Below are positions 51,617 through 64,000 of a DNA stretch of 64,000 bases, piece by piece. The DNA lies in contig JAFLDS010000001.1 of NCBI GenBank assembly GCA_017302295.1, positions 62,001 to 126,000 of the forward strand. The letters are read 5' to 3'. Numbering within the stretch: the first letter of the stretch is position 1; the number at the start of each line of letters is the position of its first letter. The position numbers and the translations under genes were made by a program. The notes beneath the pieces are model-generated. The model worked only from the letters and a program-made list of their open reading frames with translations, was not told the origin of the DNA and made no database searches. This DNA is from Thauera sp. (lineage in GTDB: Bacteria; Pseudomonadota; Gammaproteobacteria; Burkholderiales; Rhodocyclaceae).

Positions 51617-52450
51617 TCAGTAGCCGGGGCGGTTGAGGCGCACCGACTGCAGGATGGTGGCGGAGATTTCCTCGATCGACTTGGTTGTCGAATCGAGCCA
51701 CCGGATGTTCTCGCGGCGCATCAGCTTTTGCGCGGCGTCGATTTCGTAGCGACAGTTGTCAAGCGATGCGTAGCGGCTGTTCGGTCGGCGTTCCTGACGG
51801 ATCTGCGACAGCCGCTCGGGCGCGATGGTGAGTCCGAACAGTTTGGTGCGGTAGATGTGCAGTTCGCCCGGCAGCTTGTTGCGTTCGAAGTCTTCGGGAA
51901 TCAGCGGGTAGTTTGCCGCCTTGACGCCGAACTGCATGGCGAGATAGAGGCTGGTTGGCGTCTTGCCGGAGCGGGAGACCCCCACCAGCACGACGTCGGC
52001 TTCCTCGAGTTCCCCGTTGTTCGACACGCCGTCGTCGTGCGCCATGGCGAAGTTGATCGCCTCGATGCGGCGCTTGTAGTCCGAACTGTCGGCGATGCCG
52101 TGGAAGCGCCCCACCGCGTGGGTGGAGCGCTGGCCGAGTTCGGTTTCGAGCGGGCCGATGAAGCGCTCGAACAGGTCGAGGAAGAGCGCATCGGCCTTGC
52201 GCAGCGCAGCAACCGTGTCGGGATTCACGAGTGTGCTGAAAACAATCGGACGCACGCCATCTTCGCGCGCGGCCTCGCGGATCTGCGCCGCGCAGTCGAT
52301 CGCCTTGTCGATGTCATCGACGAACGGTACGCGAACCTGCCGGAACTGCGCGTCCGGAAACTGCGCAAGCAAGCTGTGGCCAAGGGTTTCGGCGGTGATG
52401 CCGGTGCCATCGGAGATGAAGAATACGGTACGGTGTTGGGCTTCGCTCAT
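51617..52450 (-). CDS. ppsR: PEP synthase regulatory protein (PpsR)
   Basis: 277-residue bifunctional kinase/pyrophosphorylase that inactivates and reactivates phosphoenolpyruvate synthase by phosphorylation of its active-site threonine. Family start [15 protein letters not shown] and P-loop [11 protein letters not shown] are clear, with NYPLIPEDF and a C-terminal [18 protein letters not shown]. It diverges from its target ppsA across 128 bp, the standard pairing. ATG at 52450. Confidence 0.95.
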   Translation of the reverse strand: MSEAQHRTVFFISDGTGITAETLGHSLLAQFPDAQFRQVRVPFVDDIDKAIDCAAQIREAAREDGVRPIVFSTLVNPDTVAALRKADALFLDLFERFIGPLETELGQRSTHAVGRFHGIADSSDYKRRIEAINFAMAHDDGVSNNGELEEADVVLVGVSRSGKTPTSLYLAMQFGVKAANYPLIPEDFERNKLPGELHIYRTKLFGLTIAPERLSQIRQERRPNSRYASLDNCRYEIDAAQKLMRRENIRWLDSTTKSIEEISATILQSVRLNRPGY

Positions 52451-52578
52451 TGTGGCCTGCTTTGGCTCGCCAGCGTCAGTTGGACGCGGTATTGGGGCAA
52501 ACCCTGCCGTGCGGCAGAGCACAAAACCCCGTTAAACTTACATTTTGCTTTTTCTATAACGTTTCCGGAAGACCAGCC

Positions 52579-54948
52579 ATGTCCCGTTACGTCCTTCCCT
52601 TCAACGAACTTCGCATGACCGACGTCGAGAAGGTCGGCGGCAAGAACGCCTCGCTCGGCGAGATGATCAGCCAGCTGCCCTCCAGCGTGCGCGTGCCGGG
52701 CGGTTTCGCCACCACGGCAGAAGCATACCGCGAGTTCCTCGCGCACGACGGTCTTGCCGATCGTATCAACGCGGCGCTCGATACGCTCGACGTGGACGAC
52801 GTGGATGCGCTGGCCCGCACCGGTGCCCAGATTCGCCAGTGGATCGTCGATCTGCCTTTCCCGGCGCAACTCGAGGCCGAGATCAAGGCAGCCTACGAAA
52901 AGATCACCGCCGAAGGCGAGGGCAGTTTCGCGGTGCGCTCCTCGGCAACCGCCGAAGACCTGCCGGATGCCTCGTTTGCCGGTCAGCAGGAAACCTTCCT
53001 CAACATCCACGGCTACGAGAACATCCTGCACGCGATGAAGGAAGTGTTCGCATCGCTGTACAACGACCGCGCCATCGCCTACCGGGTTCACAAGAACTTC
53101 CGCCACGCCGATGTCGCGCTGTCGGCCGGCGTACAGCGCATGGTGCGTTCGGATACCGGTGCCTCGGGCGTGATGTTCTCGATCGACACCGAATCGGGTT
53201 TCGATCAGGTGGTCTTCATCACCGCCTCCTATGGTCTCGGCGAGACGGTCGTTCAGGGCGCGGTGAACCCGGACGAGTTTTACGTGCACAAGCCCACGCT
53301 GGCACAGGGCAAGCCGGCGGTGATTCGCCGCAACCTCGGCTCCAAGCTGATCAAGATGGTGTTCGCCGAAAAGGCCGTTGCCGGCAAGTCGGTGCGCACC
53401 GTGGATGTGCCGGAGGCCGACCGCAACCGCTTCTCGCTGACCGACGAGGATGTGCTCGAACTTGCGCGCTATGCCGTGATCATCGAGAAGCACTACGGTC
53501 GGCCGATGGACGTCGAGTGGGGCAAGGACGGCGAGGATGGCAAGCTCTACATCCTGCAGGCGCGCCCCGAGACGGTGAAGAGCCAGGAATCCGGCCTGGT
53601 GATGGAGAAGTACCGCCTCAAGCAGTACGGCAAGGCGCTGACCCATGGTCGCGCGATCGGCCAGAAGATCGGCGCCGGCATCGTGCGCGTGGTCAGCGAC
53701 GCATCGGAAATGAACCGCGTTCAGGCCGGCGACATCCTCGTCACCGACATGACCGACCCGAATTGGGAGCCGGTGATGAAGCGCGCCAGCGCCATCGTCA
53801 CTAACCGCGGCGGCCGCACGTGCCATGCGGCGATCATCGCGCGTGAGCTGGGCATCCCGGCGATCGTCGGTTGCGGCAACGCCACCGAAGTGCTGGAGGA
53901 GGGCGAGTCGGTTACCGTGTCGTGTGCGGAAGGCGACACCGGTTACGTGTATCGCGGCAAGCTCGAGTTCGAAGTCATCACCACCGACATGGGCAACCTG
54001 CCCGAGATCCCGGTGAAGATCATGATGAACGTGGGCAACCCCGAACTGGCCTTCGAGTTCGCGCAGATCCCCAATAGCGGCGTCGGCCTGGCGCGTCTCG
54101 AATTCATCATCAACAACATGATCGGCATCCACCCGATGGCGATCCTCGAGCTGAGCCAGGTGCCGGCCAGCCTGCGCGAGGAAGTGCTGCGCCGCTCGCG
54201 TGGTTACGCCACGCCCAAGCAGTTCTTCATCGAGAAGCTGGTCGAAGGCATCGCGACGATTGCTGCCGCCTTCTACCCGAAACCCGTCATCCTGCGGATG
54301 TCCGACTTCAAGTCGAACGAGTACCGCAAGCTGCTTGGCGGCGAGATCTACGAGCCGGAAGAGGAAAACCCGATGCTGGGCTTCCGCGGCGCCTCGCGCT
54401 ACATCGCGCACTCGTTCCGTGAGTGTTTCGAGATGGAGTGCACCGCGCTGAAGAAGGTTCGTAACGAGCTCGGCCTGACTAACGTGCAGATCATGATCCC
54501 CTTCGTGCGCAACGTCGCCGAAGCCAAGGGCGTGGTCGATCTGCTGGCCGAAACCGGCCTGAAGCGCGGCGCGAACGACCTCAAGCTGATCATGATGTGC
54601 GAGATCCCGTCGAACGCCATCCTCGCCGAGCAGTTCCTCGAGCACTTCGACGGCTACTCCATTGGCTCGAACGACCTGACCCAGCTCACGCTCGGCCTCG
54701 ACCGCGATTCCGGCCTGGTGGCGCACGCCTTCGACGAGCGTGATCCGGCCGTGCAGGCGCTGCTGTCGATGATCATCAAGACCTCCAACCGGCTCGGCAA
54801 ATATGTCGGCATCTGCGGTCAGGGTCCGTCGGATCACCCCGATCTGGCGGAGTGGCTGATGGATGAGGGCATCCAGACCATCTCGCTGAACCCGGACACG
54901 GTGATCGACACCTGGCTGAAACTGGCCGAACACGCTGCCAAGCGCTGA
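52579..54948 (+). CDS. ppsA: Phosphoenolpyruvate synthase
   Basis: 789-residue enzyme converting pyruvate, ATP and water to phosphoenolpyruvate, AMP and phosphate for gluconeogenesis. N-terminal ATP-grasp part ([27 protein letters not shown]), phosphohistidine domain with His416 in GGRTCHAAI, and PEP-binding C-terminal domain with [13 protein letters not shown]. The Thr preceding His416 is the PpsR target by family knowledge. A strong terminator follows. Confidence 0.97.
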   Translation: MSRYVLPFNELRMTDVEKVGGKNASLGEMISQLPSSVRVPGGFATTAEAYREFLAHDGLADRINAALDTLDVDDVDALARTGAQIRQWIVDLPFPAQLEAEIKAAYEKITAEGEGSFAVRSSATAEDLPDASFAGQQETFLNIHGYENILHAMKEVFASLYNDRAIAYRVHKNFRHADVALSAGVQRMVRSDTGASGVMFSIDTESGFDQVVFITASYGLGETVVQGAVNPDEFYVHKPTLAQGKPAVIRRNLGSKLIKMVFAEKAVAGKSVRTVDVPEADRNRFSLTDEDVLELARYAVIIEKHYGRPMDVEWGKDGEDGKLYILQARPETVKSQESGLVMEKYRLKQYGKALTHGRAIGQKIGAGIVRVVSDASEMNRVQAGDILVTDMTDPNWEPVMKRASAIVTNRGGRTCHAAIIARELGIPAIVGCGNATEVLEEGESVTVSCAEGDTGYVYRGKLEFEVITTDMGNLPEIPVKIMMNVGNPELAFEFAQIPNSGVGLARLEFIINNMIGIHPMAILELSQVPASLREEVLRRSRGYATPKQFFIEKLVEGIATIAAAFYPKPVILRMSDFKSNEYRKLLGGEIYEPEEENPMLGFRGASRYIAHSFRECFEMECTALKKVRNELGLTNVQIMIPFVRNVAEAKGVVDLLAETGLKRGANDLKLIMMCEIPSNAILAEQFLEHFDGYSIGSNDLTQLTLGLDRDSGLVAHAFDERDPAVQALLSMIIKTSNRLGKYVGICGQGPSDHPDLAEWLMDEGIQTISLNPDTVIDTWLKLAEHAAKR

Positions 54949-54977
54949 TCCGGCGGCACGTAGCGGAAGCACGAAGG

Positions 54978-55003
54978 GAGCGGCTCAGGCCGCTCTTTTT
55001 TTT
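54978..55003 (+). terminator. Intrinsic terminator of ppsA
   Basis: Stem GAGCGG / CCGCTC, 6-nt loop, eight Ts, 30 bp after the ppsA stop. Confidence 0.85.
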
Positions 55004-55052
55004 GAGGGCTTGCATCGCTGCCGGACAGTGGCTGATGCGCTCGCGCAGAACG

Positions 55053-55085
55053 AAAAAAGCCCGGCAGGCGAACCTTGCCGGGCTT
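55053..55085 (-). terminator. Intrinsic terminator of the fumarase gene
   Basis: On the minus strand AAGCCCGGCA ... TGCCGGGCTT with a T6 tail, 22 bp after the fumarase stop. It also folds on the plus strand. Confidence 0.8.
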
Positions 55086-55106
55086 CGAATTGCGGCAGGC
55101 CGTCGA

Positions 55107-56639
55107 TCAGGCGACGGTGACCGGGATCTTGCCGATCTTCGCCTGCCACTCCTTCGGCCCGGTGTTGTGCACGCTGGTGCCGTTGGCGTCCACTGCCACC
55201 GTCACCGGCATGTCCTGCACGGTGAACTCGTAGATGGCCTCCATGCCGAGGTCGGCGAAGCCGACGACCTTCGCTTCCTTGATCGCCTTCGAAACCAGGT
55301 AGGCCGAGCCGCCAACCGCCATCAGGTAGGCCGACCTGTTGTCCTTGATCGCCTCGATCGCGACCGGACCGCGCTCGGACTTGCCGATCATGGAGATCAG
55401 GCCGGTCTGTTCCAGCATCATGCGGGTGAACTTGTCCATGCGCGTTGCGGTGGTCGGGCCGGCAGGGCCGACGACCTCGTCGCGCACCGGATCGACCGGG
55501 CCGACGTAGTAGATGACGCGGTTGGTGAAGTCGACCGGCAGTTTTTCGCCCTTCGCCAGCATGTCGGCGATGCGCTTGTGCGCGGCGTCCCGGCCGGTGA
55601 GCATCTTGCCGTTCAGCAGCAGGATCTGGCCGGGCTTCCAGGAGGCGACCTCCTCCTTGGTCAGCGTGTCGAGATTGACGCGCGTGGCGACGTTGGTATC
55701 GGCCTTCCAGGTGACCTGCGGCCAGTCTTCCAGCTTCGGTGTTTCGAGCTTTGCCGGACCGGAGCCATCGAGATGGAAATGCACGTGGCGGGTTGCAGCA
55801 CAGTTCGGGATCATCGCCACCGGCAGCGAAGCGGCGTGCGTCGGATAGTCCATGATCTTGACGTCGAGCACGGTGGTGAGTCCGCCCAGGCCCTGGGCGC
55901 CGATTCCCAGCGCATTGACCTTGTCCATCAGCTCGAGGCGCAGTTCCTCGACGCGGGTCAGTGCGGCGCCCGACGCTGCCTTGGCGCGCAGCTCGTGGAT
56001 ATCGACCGGCGCCATCAGCGACTCCTTGGCCAGCAGCATGGCCTTTTCCGGCGTGCCGCCGATGCCGATCCCGAGGATGCCTGGCGGGCACCAGCCGGCG
56101 CCCATGGTCGGCAGGGTCTTGATGACCCAGTCGACGATCGAGTCGGACGGGTTGAGCATCACCATCTTCGACTTGTTTTCCGAGCCGCCACCCTTGGCCG
56201 CACAGATCACTTCGACGTGATCGCCCGGGACGATCTCGTAATGCACCACGGCCGGCGTGTTGTCCTTGCTGTTCTGGCGCTTGCCCGCGGGGTCGAGCAG
56301 CACCGAGGCGCGCAGCTTGTTGTCCGGGTGGTTGTAGGCGCGGCGCACGCCTTCATTGACCATGTCCTGGACGCTCATCGTCGCCTCCCACCGTACGTTC
56401 ATTCCCACCTTGAGGAAGACGACAGCGATCCCCGTGTCCTGACAGATCGGGCGGTGGCCCTCGGCGCACATGCGCGAATTGGTCAGGATTTGCGCGATGG
56501 CATCCTTCGCCGCCGGGCTTTCCTCGCGCTCGTAGGCTTCGCCGAGTGCCTTGATGTAGTCGAGCGGATGGTAGTAGCTGATGTACTGGAAGGCATCCGC
56601 CACGGACTGGATGAGGTCTTGTTCGCGAATCAGGGTCAT
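55107..56639 (-). CDS. Fumarate hydratase, class I (iron-sulfur)
   Basis: 510-residue oxygen-sensitive fumarase of the TCA cycle. The three cysteines that bind the [4Fe-4S] cluster are at C66 (RPICQDTG), C184 (GWCPPGI) and C280 (IPNCAATRH), with SGGLTT-like and GIGIGGT motifs. Length is typical for single-chain FumA/FumB type. ATG at 56639. It diverges from acs over 250 bp with no gene. The enzyme can also act on other dicarboxylates, so fumA is likely but not stated as a symbol. Confidence 0.94.
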   Translation of the reverse strand: MTLIREQDLIQSVADAFQYISYYHPLDYIKALGEAYEREESPAAKDAIAQILTNSRMCAEGHRPICQDTGIAVVFLKVGMNVRWEATMSVQDMVNEGVRRAYNHPDNKLRASVLLDPAGKRQNSKDNTPAVVHYEIVPGDHVEVICAAKGGGSENKSKMVMLNPSDSIVDWVIKTLPTMGAGWCPPGILGIGIGGTPEKAMLLAKESLMAPVDIHELRAKAASGAALTRVEELRLELMDKVNALGIGAQGLGGLTTVLDVKIMDYPTHAASLPVAMIPNCAATRHVHFHLDGSGPAKLETPKLEDWPQVTWKADTNVATRVNLDTLTKEEVASWKPGQILLLNGKMLTGRDAAHKRIADMLAKGEKLPVDFTNRVIYYVGPVDPVRDEVVGPAGPTTATRMDKFTRMMLEQTGLISMIGKSERGPVAIEAIKDNRSAYLMAVGGSAYLVSKAIKEAKVVGFADLGMEAIYEFTVQDMPVTVAVDANGTSVHNTGPKEWQAKIGKIPVTVA

Positions 56640-56728
56640 GGGGCTTGGTCTCCGGATGACATGGGGGCAGAATGCCGAAACAGTTCAAAATTGTAGCATC
56701 GGGTGGCTCCGGCTGAGGTCCGTCCGGG

Positions 56729-56747
56729 TGTGTAAGTCCTGTGTAAG
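56729..56747. repeat. Tandem 8-bp direct repeat upstream of acs
   Basis: TGTGTAAG occurs twice, at 56729-56736 and 56740-56747, eleven bp apart (one helical turn), in the divergent fumarase/acs intergenic region. Candidate operator. Confidence 0.45.
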
Positions 56748-56889
56748 ATAGGTGTTTTCAAATGGTGGTATCAGGTCCAGCAAGCTCGCGCAGTCACGAA
56801 GAAGAGCGCTGGATTTCCAAAGGCTGGGTTCAACCAGCCGACCTGCAAGGGTCAGCTTCAACCATTCGATCAGTTGAGGAGAGGTGAGT

Positions 56890-58851
<1,962 letters not shown>

Positions 58852-58853
58852 TC

Positions 58854-58889
58854 GTGACCGGTGGCCTGCCCGGCGGGCCGGTCACCTTT
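58854..58889 (+). terminator. Probable terminator of acs
   Basis: Stem GTGACCGG / CCGGTCAC with a 16-nt GC-rich loop, followed by a weak CTTTCCGTTTT tract. Confidence 0.45.
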
Positions 58890-59052
58890 CCGTTTTGCGG
58901 CAGGAGAAAGTCCGGCCCATGAGCCGGACCATGGAGGGGATGGGGTGCGCGCAAGCGGCACCCACTGTATCCGGAGCGCCCGACCCGCCCACAAGAGCGG
59001 GCGGGTGCCGCCGATACGATCGAAGAACGGCGGTCATCATGAGAGGGACATG

Positions 59053-59250
59053 ATGCGCAAGGGGCTTGCTGCGCAGCGTCTGGTCGCGGTGTTCATTGCC
59101 GGCATGCTGCTGCTGAATTATCCGCTGCTGTCCCTGTTCGATCGGCCCGAGCGGGTGTTCGGTATTCCGCTTCTCCACCTCTACCTGTTCGTCGTCTGGG
59201 GCGGGCTCGTGCTCGTCGTTGCCTGGATCGTCGAGCGCGGCCCGCGCTGA
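59053..59250 (+). CDS. Small two-helix membrane protein
   Basis: 65-residue inner-membrane protein with two helices (VAVFIAGMLLLNYPLLSLF and LHLYLFVVWGGLVLVVAWIV) separated by a RPERVFG loop. It ends ERGPR. ATG at 59053 is preceded by GAGAGGG; an ATG one codon earlier is possible. It lies 11 bp before the symporter-kinase gene, like the small DUF4212/DUF3311-type subunits that precede some Na+/solute symporters. Function not established. Confidence 0.7.
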   Translation: MRKGLAAQRLVAVFIAGMLLLNYPLLSLFDRPERVFGIPLLHLYLFVVWGGLVLVVAWIVERGPR

Positions 59251-59261
59251 CCGGAGGGGAC

Positions 59262-62012
<2,751 letters not shown>

Positions 62013-62030
62013 CGTCGGAGGGAGGAATAG

Positions 62031-62399
62031 ATGAAAAGAAAGATCCTGATCGCGGACGATGAGCAAAACATCGTCATATCGCTCGAGTTCCTGATGAAGC
62101 GCGAGGGGTACGAGGTCGCGATCGCAAGCGATGGCGAGGAGGCGGTGCAGCGCATGCGCGCCGACCCGCCGGATCTGGTGCTGCTCGACGTGATGATGCC
62201 GAAGAAGAGCGGCTTCGACGTCTGCCAGGAGGTGCGTGCCGACCCCGCGCTGGCGGGGGTGCGCATCCTGATGCTGACCGCCAAGGGGCGTGACACCGAA
62301 GTGGCCAAGGGGCTTGCGCTCGGGGCCGATGCCTACATGACCAAACCCTTTTCGACGAAGGAGCTGGTGGAGAAGGTTCGCGGCCTGCTGGAGGCCTGA
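62031..62399 (+). CDS. Receiver-only (CheY-like) response regulator
   Basis: 122-residue single REC domain with no DNA-binding or enzymatic output. Asp53 is the phosphorylation site ([12 protein letters not shown]), with D9/D10 (ADDE), T83 and K105 (KPF) conserved. ATG has GGAGGAA nearby. It is placed between the symporter-kinase and the degenerate-kinase gene, only 2 bp before the latter. In CrbS/CrbR systems the regulator has a LuxR-type output, so a REC-only form here is unusual and might relay to another protein. Confidence 0.93.
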   Translation: MKRKILIADDEQNIVISLEFLMKREGYEVAIASDGEEAVQRMRADPPDLVLLDVMMPKKSGFDVCQEVRADPALAGVRILMLTAKGRDTEVAKGLALGADAYMTKPFSTKELVEKVRGLLEA

Positions 62400-62401
62400 C
62401 G

Positions 62402-64000
62402 ATGTCGGCGCGCGCGCGTTTCGTGCTGGCGGTCGTCGTGCTCGGATTGCTGATGACGGGCCCCTTTCTCCTCACCGCGCTGCTGGTCTGGGTCGAGACA
62501 CCGGAAGCTGCGCGGGGTCAGCTCGCTGCCCTGATCGCGCCTCACTTCGCGCTCGGCAGCCTGCTGACGCTGGTGGCTTTTGGGGCGGGGGTCGGTGTGG
62601 TTCGCGGACTGTTCCGGCAATACGTTCAGGGCTTGCTGCGCATGTCCGAGAACCTGCGGCTGATGCTGGGCGCGAACCGCGGCTTCCGGGTGGAGCCGGA
62701 GGGGCCGCCCGAGGTGCGGGCGCTGGCGAGCACCGTGAATGAGCTGGCCGAGCAACGCGATGCCTTGCTGACCGACGTCGAGGCGCAGATTTCCCGTGCC
62801 AAGGCCTCCGTAGAGGCGGAGAAGAATCGCCTTGCGGCGCTGATGTCCGAGCTGACGCAGAGCGTCGTGGTGTGCAACCTCGACGGCCGGGTGCTGCTAT
62901 ACAACAGCCGTGCGCGGCAGCAATTCCGCGCGCTTTCAGATGCGCCTGCGGTCGGTGGCAGTGAGCTGATCGGCCTCGGGCGTTCGATCTACGCGGTGTT
63001 CGAGCGCAGCCTGATCGCGCATGCCCTTGAAAACATACAGCAGCGTCTGCGGCGCGGCGCGGCACAGGCACAAGCCAATTTCGTGACCGCGACCCGCGCC
63101 GGGCAACTCCTCAGGGTGCAGATGGCACCGGTTCTTGCGACGGCGACGGAAGAGGCGGCTGCGGTTGAACCCGCGAGTTCGGACGAAACCACGGCGGCAG
63201 CCTGCGCGCCCGCCGACCGCACGGTGACCGGCTTCATCCTGATGCTCGACAACATCACGCGCAATTTCGAATCCGAGTCCCGCCGCGATCAGATGCTGCA
63301 TGATCTGACCGAGGGCAATCGTGCCGCCTTGGCCAATGTGCGTGCCGCGGCCGAAATGCTCGAGTACCCCGATCTGCAGGACGAACTGCGCGAACGCTTC
63401 AGCGGTGTGATTCGCGACGAGGTGCAGGCAATGAGCATGCGGCTCAACGAGTCGGCGACCGAGTTTGCCGATTCGCTGAAGTCGCGCTGGCCGCTCGAGG
63501 ACATGCTGGGTGTCGAACTGATCGCCGCGGTGCAGCGCCGCATCGAGAGCCGGCTGCAATTGCCCACCAAGCTGGAGGAAGTCGACGAGTCCCTGTGGGT
63601 GAAGGTCGACAGCTTCTCGCTGATGCAGGCGCTCACCTATCTCGCCAGCCGGTTGTCGGACGAGTTCGAGGTGCGCGAGGTGCGATTCCGGCTCAGTGGG
63701 GCGGGGCGGCGCGCGCATCTGGACCTGATCTGGTCGGGGCAGGCGATGAGCACCGAGACCGTGATGAGCTGGGAACTCGAGCCGATGCGCCTGGAGGGCG
63801 AGAGCACGCCGCTCACCGTGCGCGACGTGGTCGAGCGGCACGACGGTGAGATGTGGCTGGAGCGCGAGAAGGTGCGGCATCGCGCCTTCTTCCGCATTCT
63901 CCTGCCGGCGGCGACGCCGCAGACCGAGATCGAGGCGGATGTCCACCTTCGCGGCGAGGGGCGCCCTGAGTACTACGATTTCGATCTGTTCAAGTGGTCC
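62402..64000 (+). CDS. Degenerate histidine-kinase-like protein, 3' end outside window
   Basis: Partial gene: 533 codons are visible with no stop. Two N-terminal membrane helices (about 6-28 and 44-62), HAMP-like segment (about 63-115), PAS-like part (LTQSVVVCNLDGRVLLYNS, about 140-250), a DHp-like helix pair with His300 (MLHDLTEGN), and a C-terminal part (about 380-500) that resembles an HATPase end (VERHDGEMWLE ... FFRILLP) but lacks clear N, G1 and G2 boxes. The visible protein ends PEYYDFDLF. I recall that similar proteins continue into a DEDDh 3'-5' exonuclease domain. The ATG is 2 bp after the receiver stop. Confidence 0.75.
   Translation, partial: MSARARFVLAVVVLGLLMTGPFLLTALLVWVETPEAARGQLAALIAPHFALGSLLTLVAFGAGVGVVRGLFRQYVQGLLRMSENLRLMLGANRGFRVEPEGPPEVRALASTVNELAEQRDALLTDVEAQISRAKASVEAEKNRLAALMSELTQSVVVCNLDGRVLLYNSRARQQFRALSDAPAVGGSELIGLGRSIYAVFERSLIAHALENIQQRLRRGAAQAQANFVTATRAGQLLRVQMAPVLATATEEAAAVEPASSDETTAAACAPADRTVTGFILMLDNITRNFESESRRDQMLHDLTEGNRAALANVRAAAEMLEYPDLQDELRERFSGVIRDEVQAMSMRLNESATEFADSLKSRWPLEDMLGVELIAAVQRRIESRLQLPTKLEEVDESLWVKVDSFSLMQALTYLASRLSDEFEVREVRFRLSGAGRRAHLDLIWSGQAMSTETVMSWELEPMRLEGESTPLTVRDVVERHDGEMWLEREKVRHRAFFRILLPAATPQTEIEADVHLRGEGRPEYYDFDLFKWS

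Noticed and set aside
52447-54972. 841-codon open frame antisense to ppsA
   Set aside because: Complement of an intact, highly conserved gene; His/Arg/Asp-rich and without family motifs.
56822-56864. GGCTGG hairpin and TTCAACCA repeats upstream of acs as a riboswitch
   Set aside because: Stem is short, no known riboswitch pattern, and repeats are only 8 nt; not enough support.
58983-59006. ACCCGCCC/GGGCGGGT hairpin as terminator
   Set aside because: No T-tract on either strand.

Overview
The window is a GC-rich (roughly two-thirds G+C by eye), densely coding chromosomal segment. It looks like a betaproteobacterium of the Rhodocyclales type (Thauera/Azoarcus-like). That placement is inference. 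It rests on the gene neighbourhoods pyrG-kdsA-eno-ftsB, rimP-nusA-infB-rbfA-truB-rpsO-pnp and ppsR/ppsA, on a DUF2863 protein, and on non-ATG starts and ATGA/GTGA overlaps throughout. I found no rRNA, tRNA, CRISPR array, insertion sequence or prophage; almost everything looks like core genome.

Layout. 1-6191: the 3' end of an acetoacetyl-CoA synthetase gene, an isochorismatase-family hydrolase, a secreted DUF4394 protein, and a two-gene unit of a cupredoxin and a membrane GGDEF-EAL protein. 6266-10489: pyrG-kdsA-eno-ftsB. 10532-18186: a CBS protein, an NlpC/P60 lipoprotein, a SIMPL protein, an EamA transporter, a gamma-carbonic anhydrase, rlmJ with a MazG-like hydrolase, a PiT phosphate transporter with a DUF3301 protein, and a divergent folE. 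18278-26001: a kinase-like orphan, fabI, a HAD-like protein, an orphan helical protein, yaeQ, acpH, srkA, deaD and a cold-shock gene. 26321-33986: rbgA, a small Cys protein with a YitT protein, an alpha/beta hydrolase, rnm-yciO, a site-2 protease, scpA-scpB-rluB. 34216-43016: the transcription/translation operon from rimP to pnp, preceded by a leader with an intrinsic-terminator hairpin, then convergent dksA.

43670-64000 is richest in signalling and acetyl-CoA metabolism. A periplasmic binding protein is translationally coupled to a hybrid histidine kinase with no ABC transporter genes nearby. Then come a CobD/CbiB-family protein, a beta-ketothiolase, msrB, a DUF2863 protein, divergent ppsR/ppsA, class I fumarase and divergent acs. 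Downstream of acs lie a small membrane protein, a sodium/solute-symporter-histidine kinase fusion, a receiver-only response regulator, and a gene cut by the window end that looks like a degenerate histidine kinase. This resembles the CrbS/CrbR-type acetate switch, but with a receiver that has no output domain.

How the genes work together: acetoacetyl-CoA synthetase, thiolase, acs, fumarase and ppsA/ppsR form a scattered set for using acetate, ketone bodies and organic acids and for gluconeogenesis. The rimP-pnp block, rluB, rlmJ, rbgA, deaD and csp concern ribosome assembly and RNA handling. No clearly novel mobile or defence system is visible. The best leads are the sensory pairs (43670-47466, 59053-64000), the rimP leader, the variant folE and the kinase-like orphan beside it.
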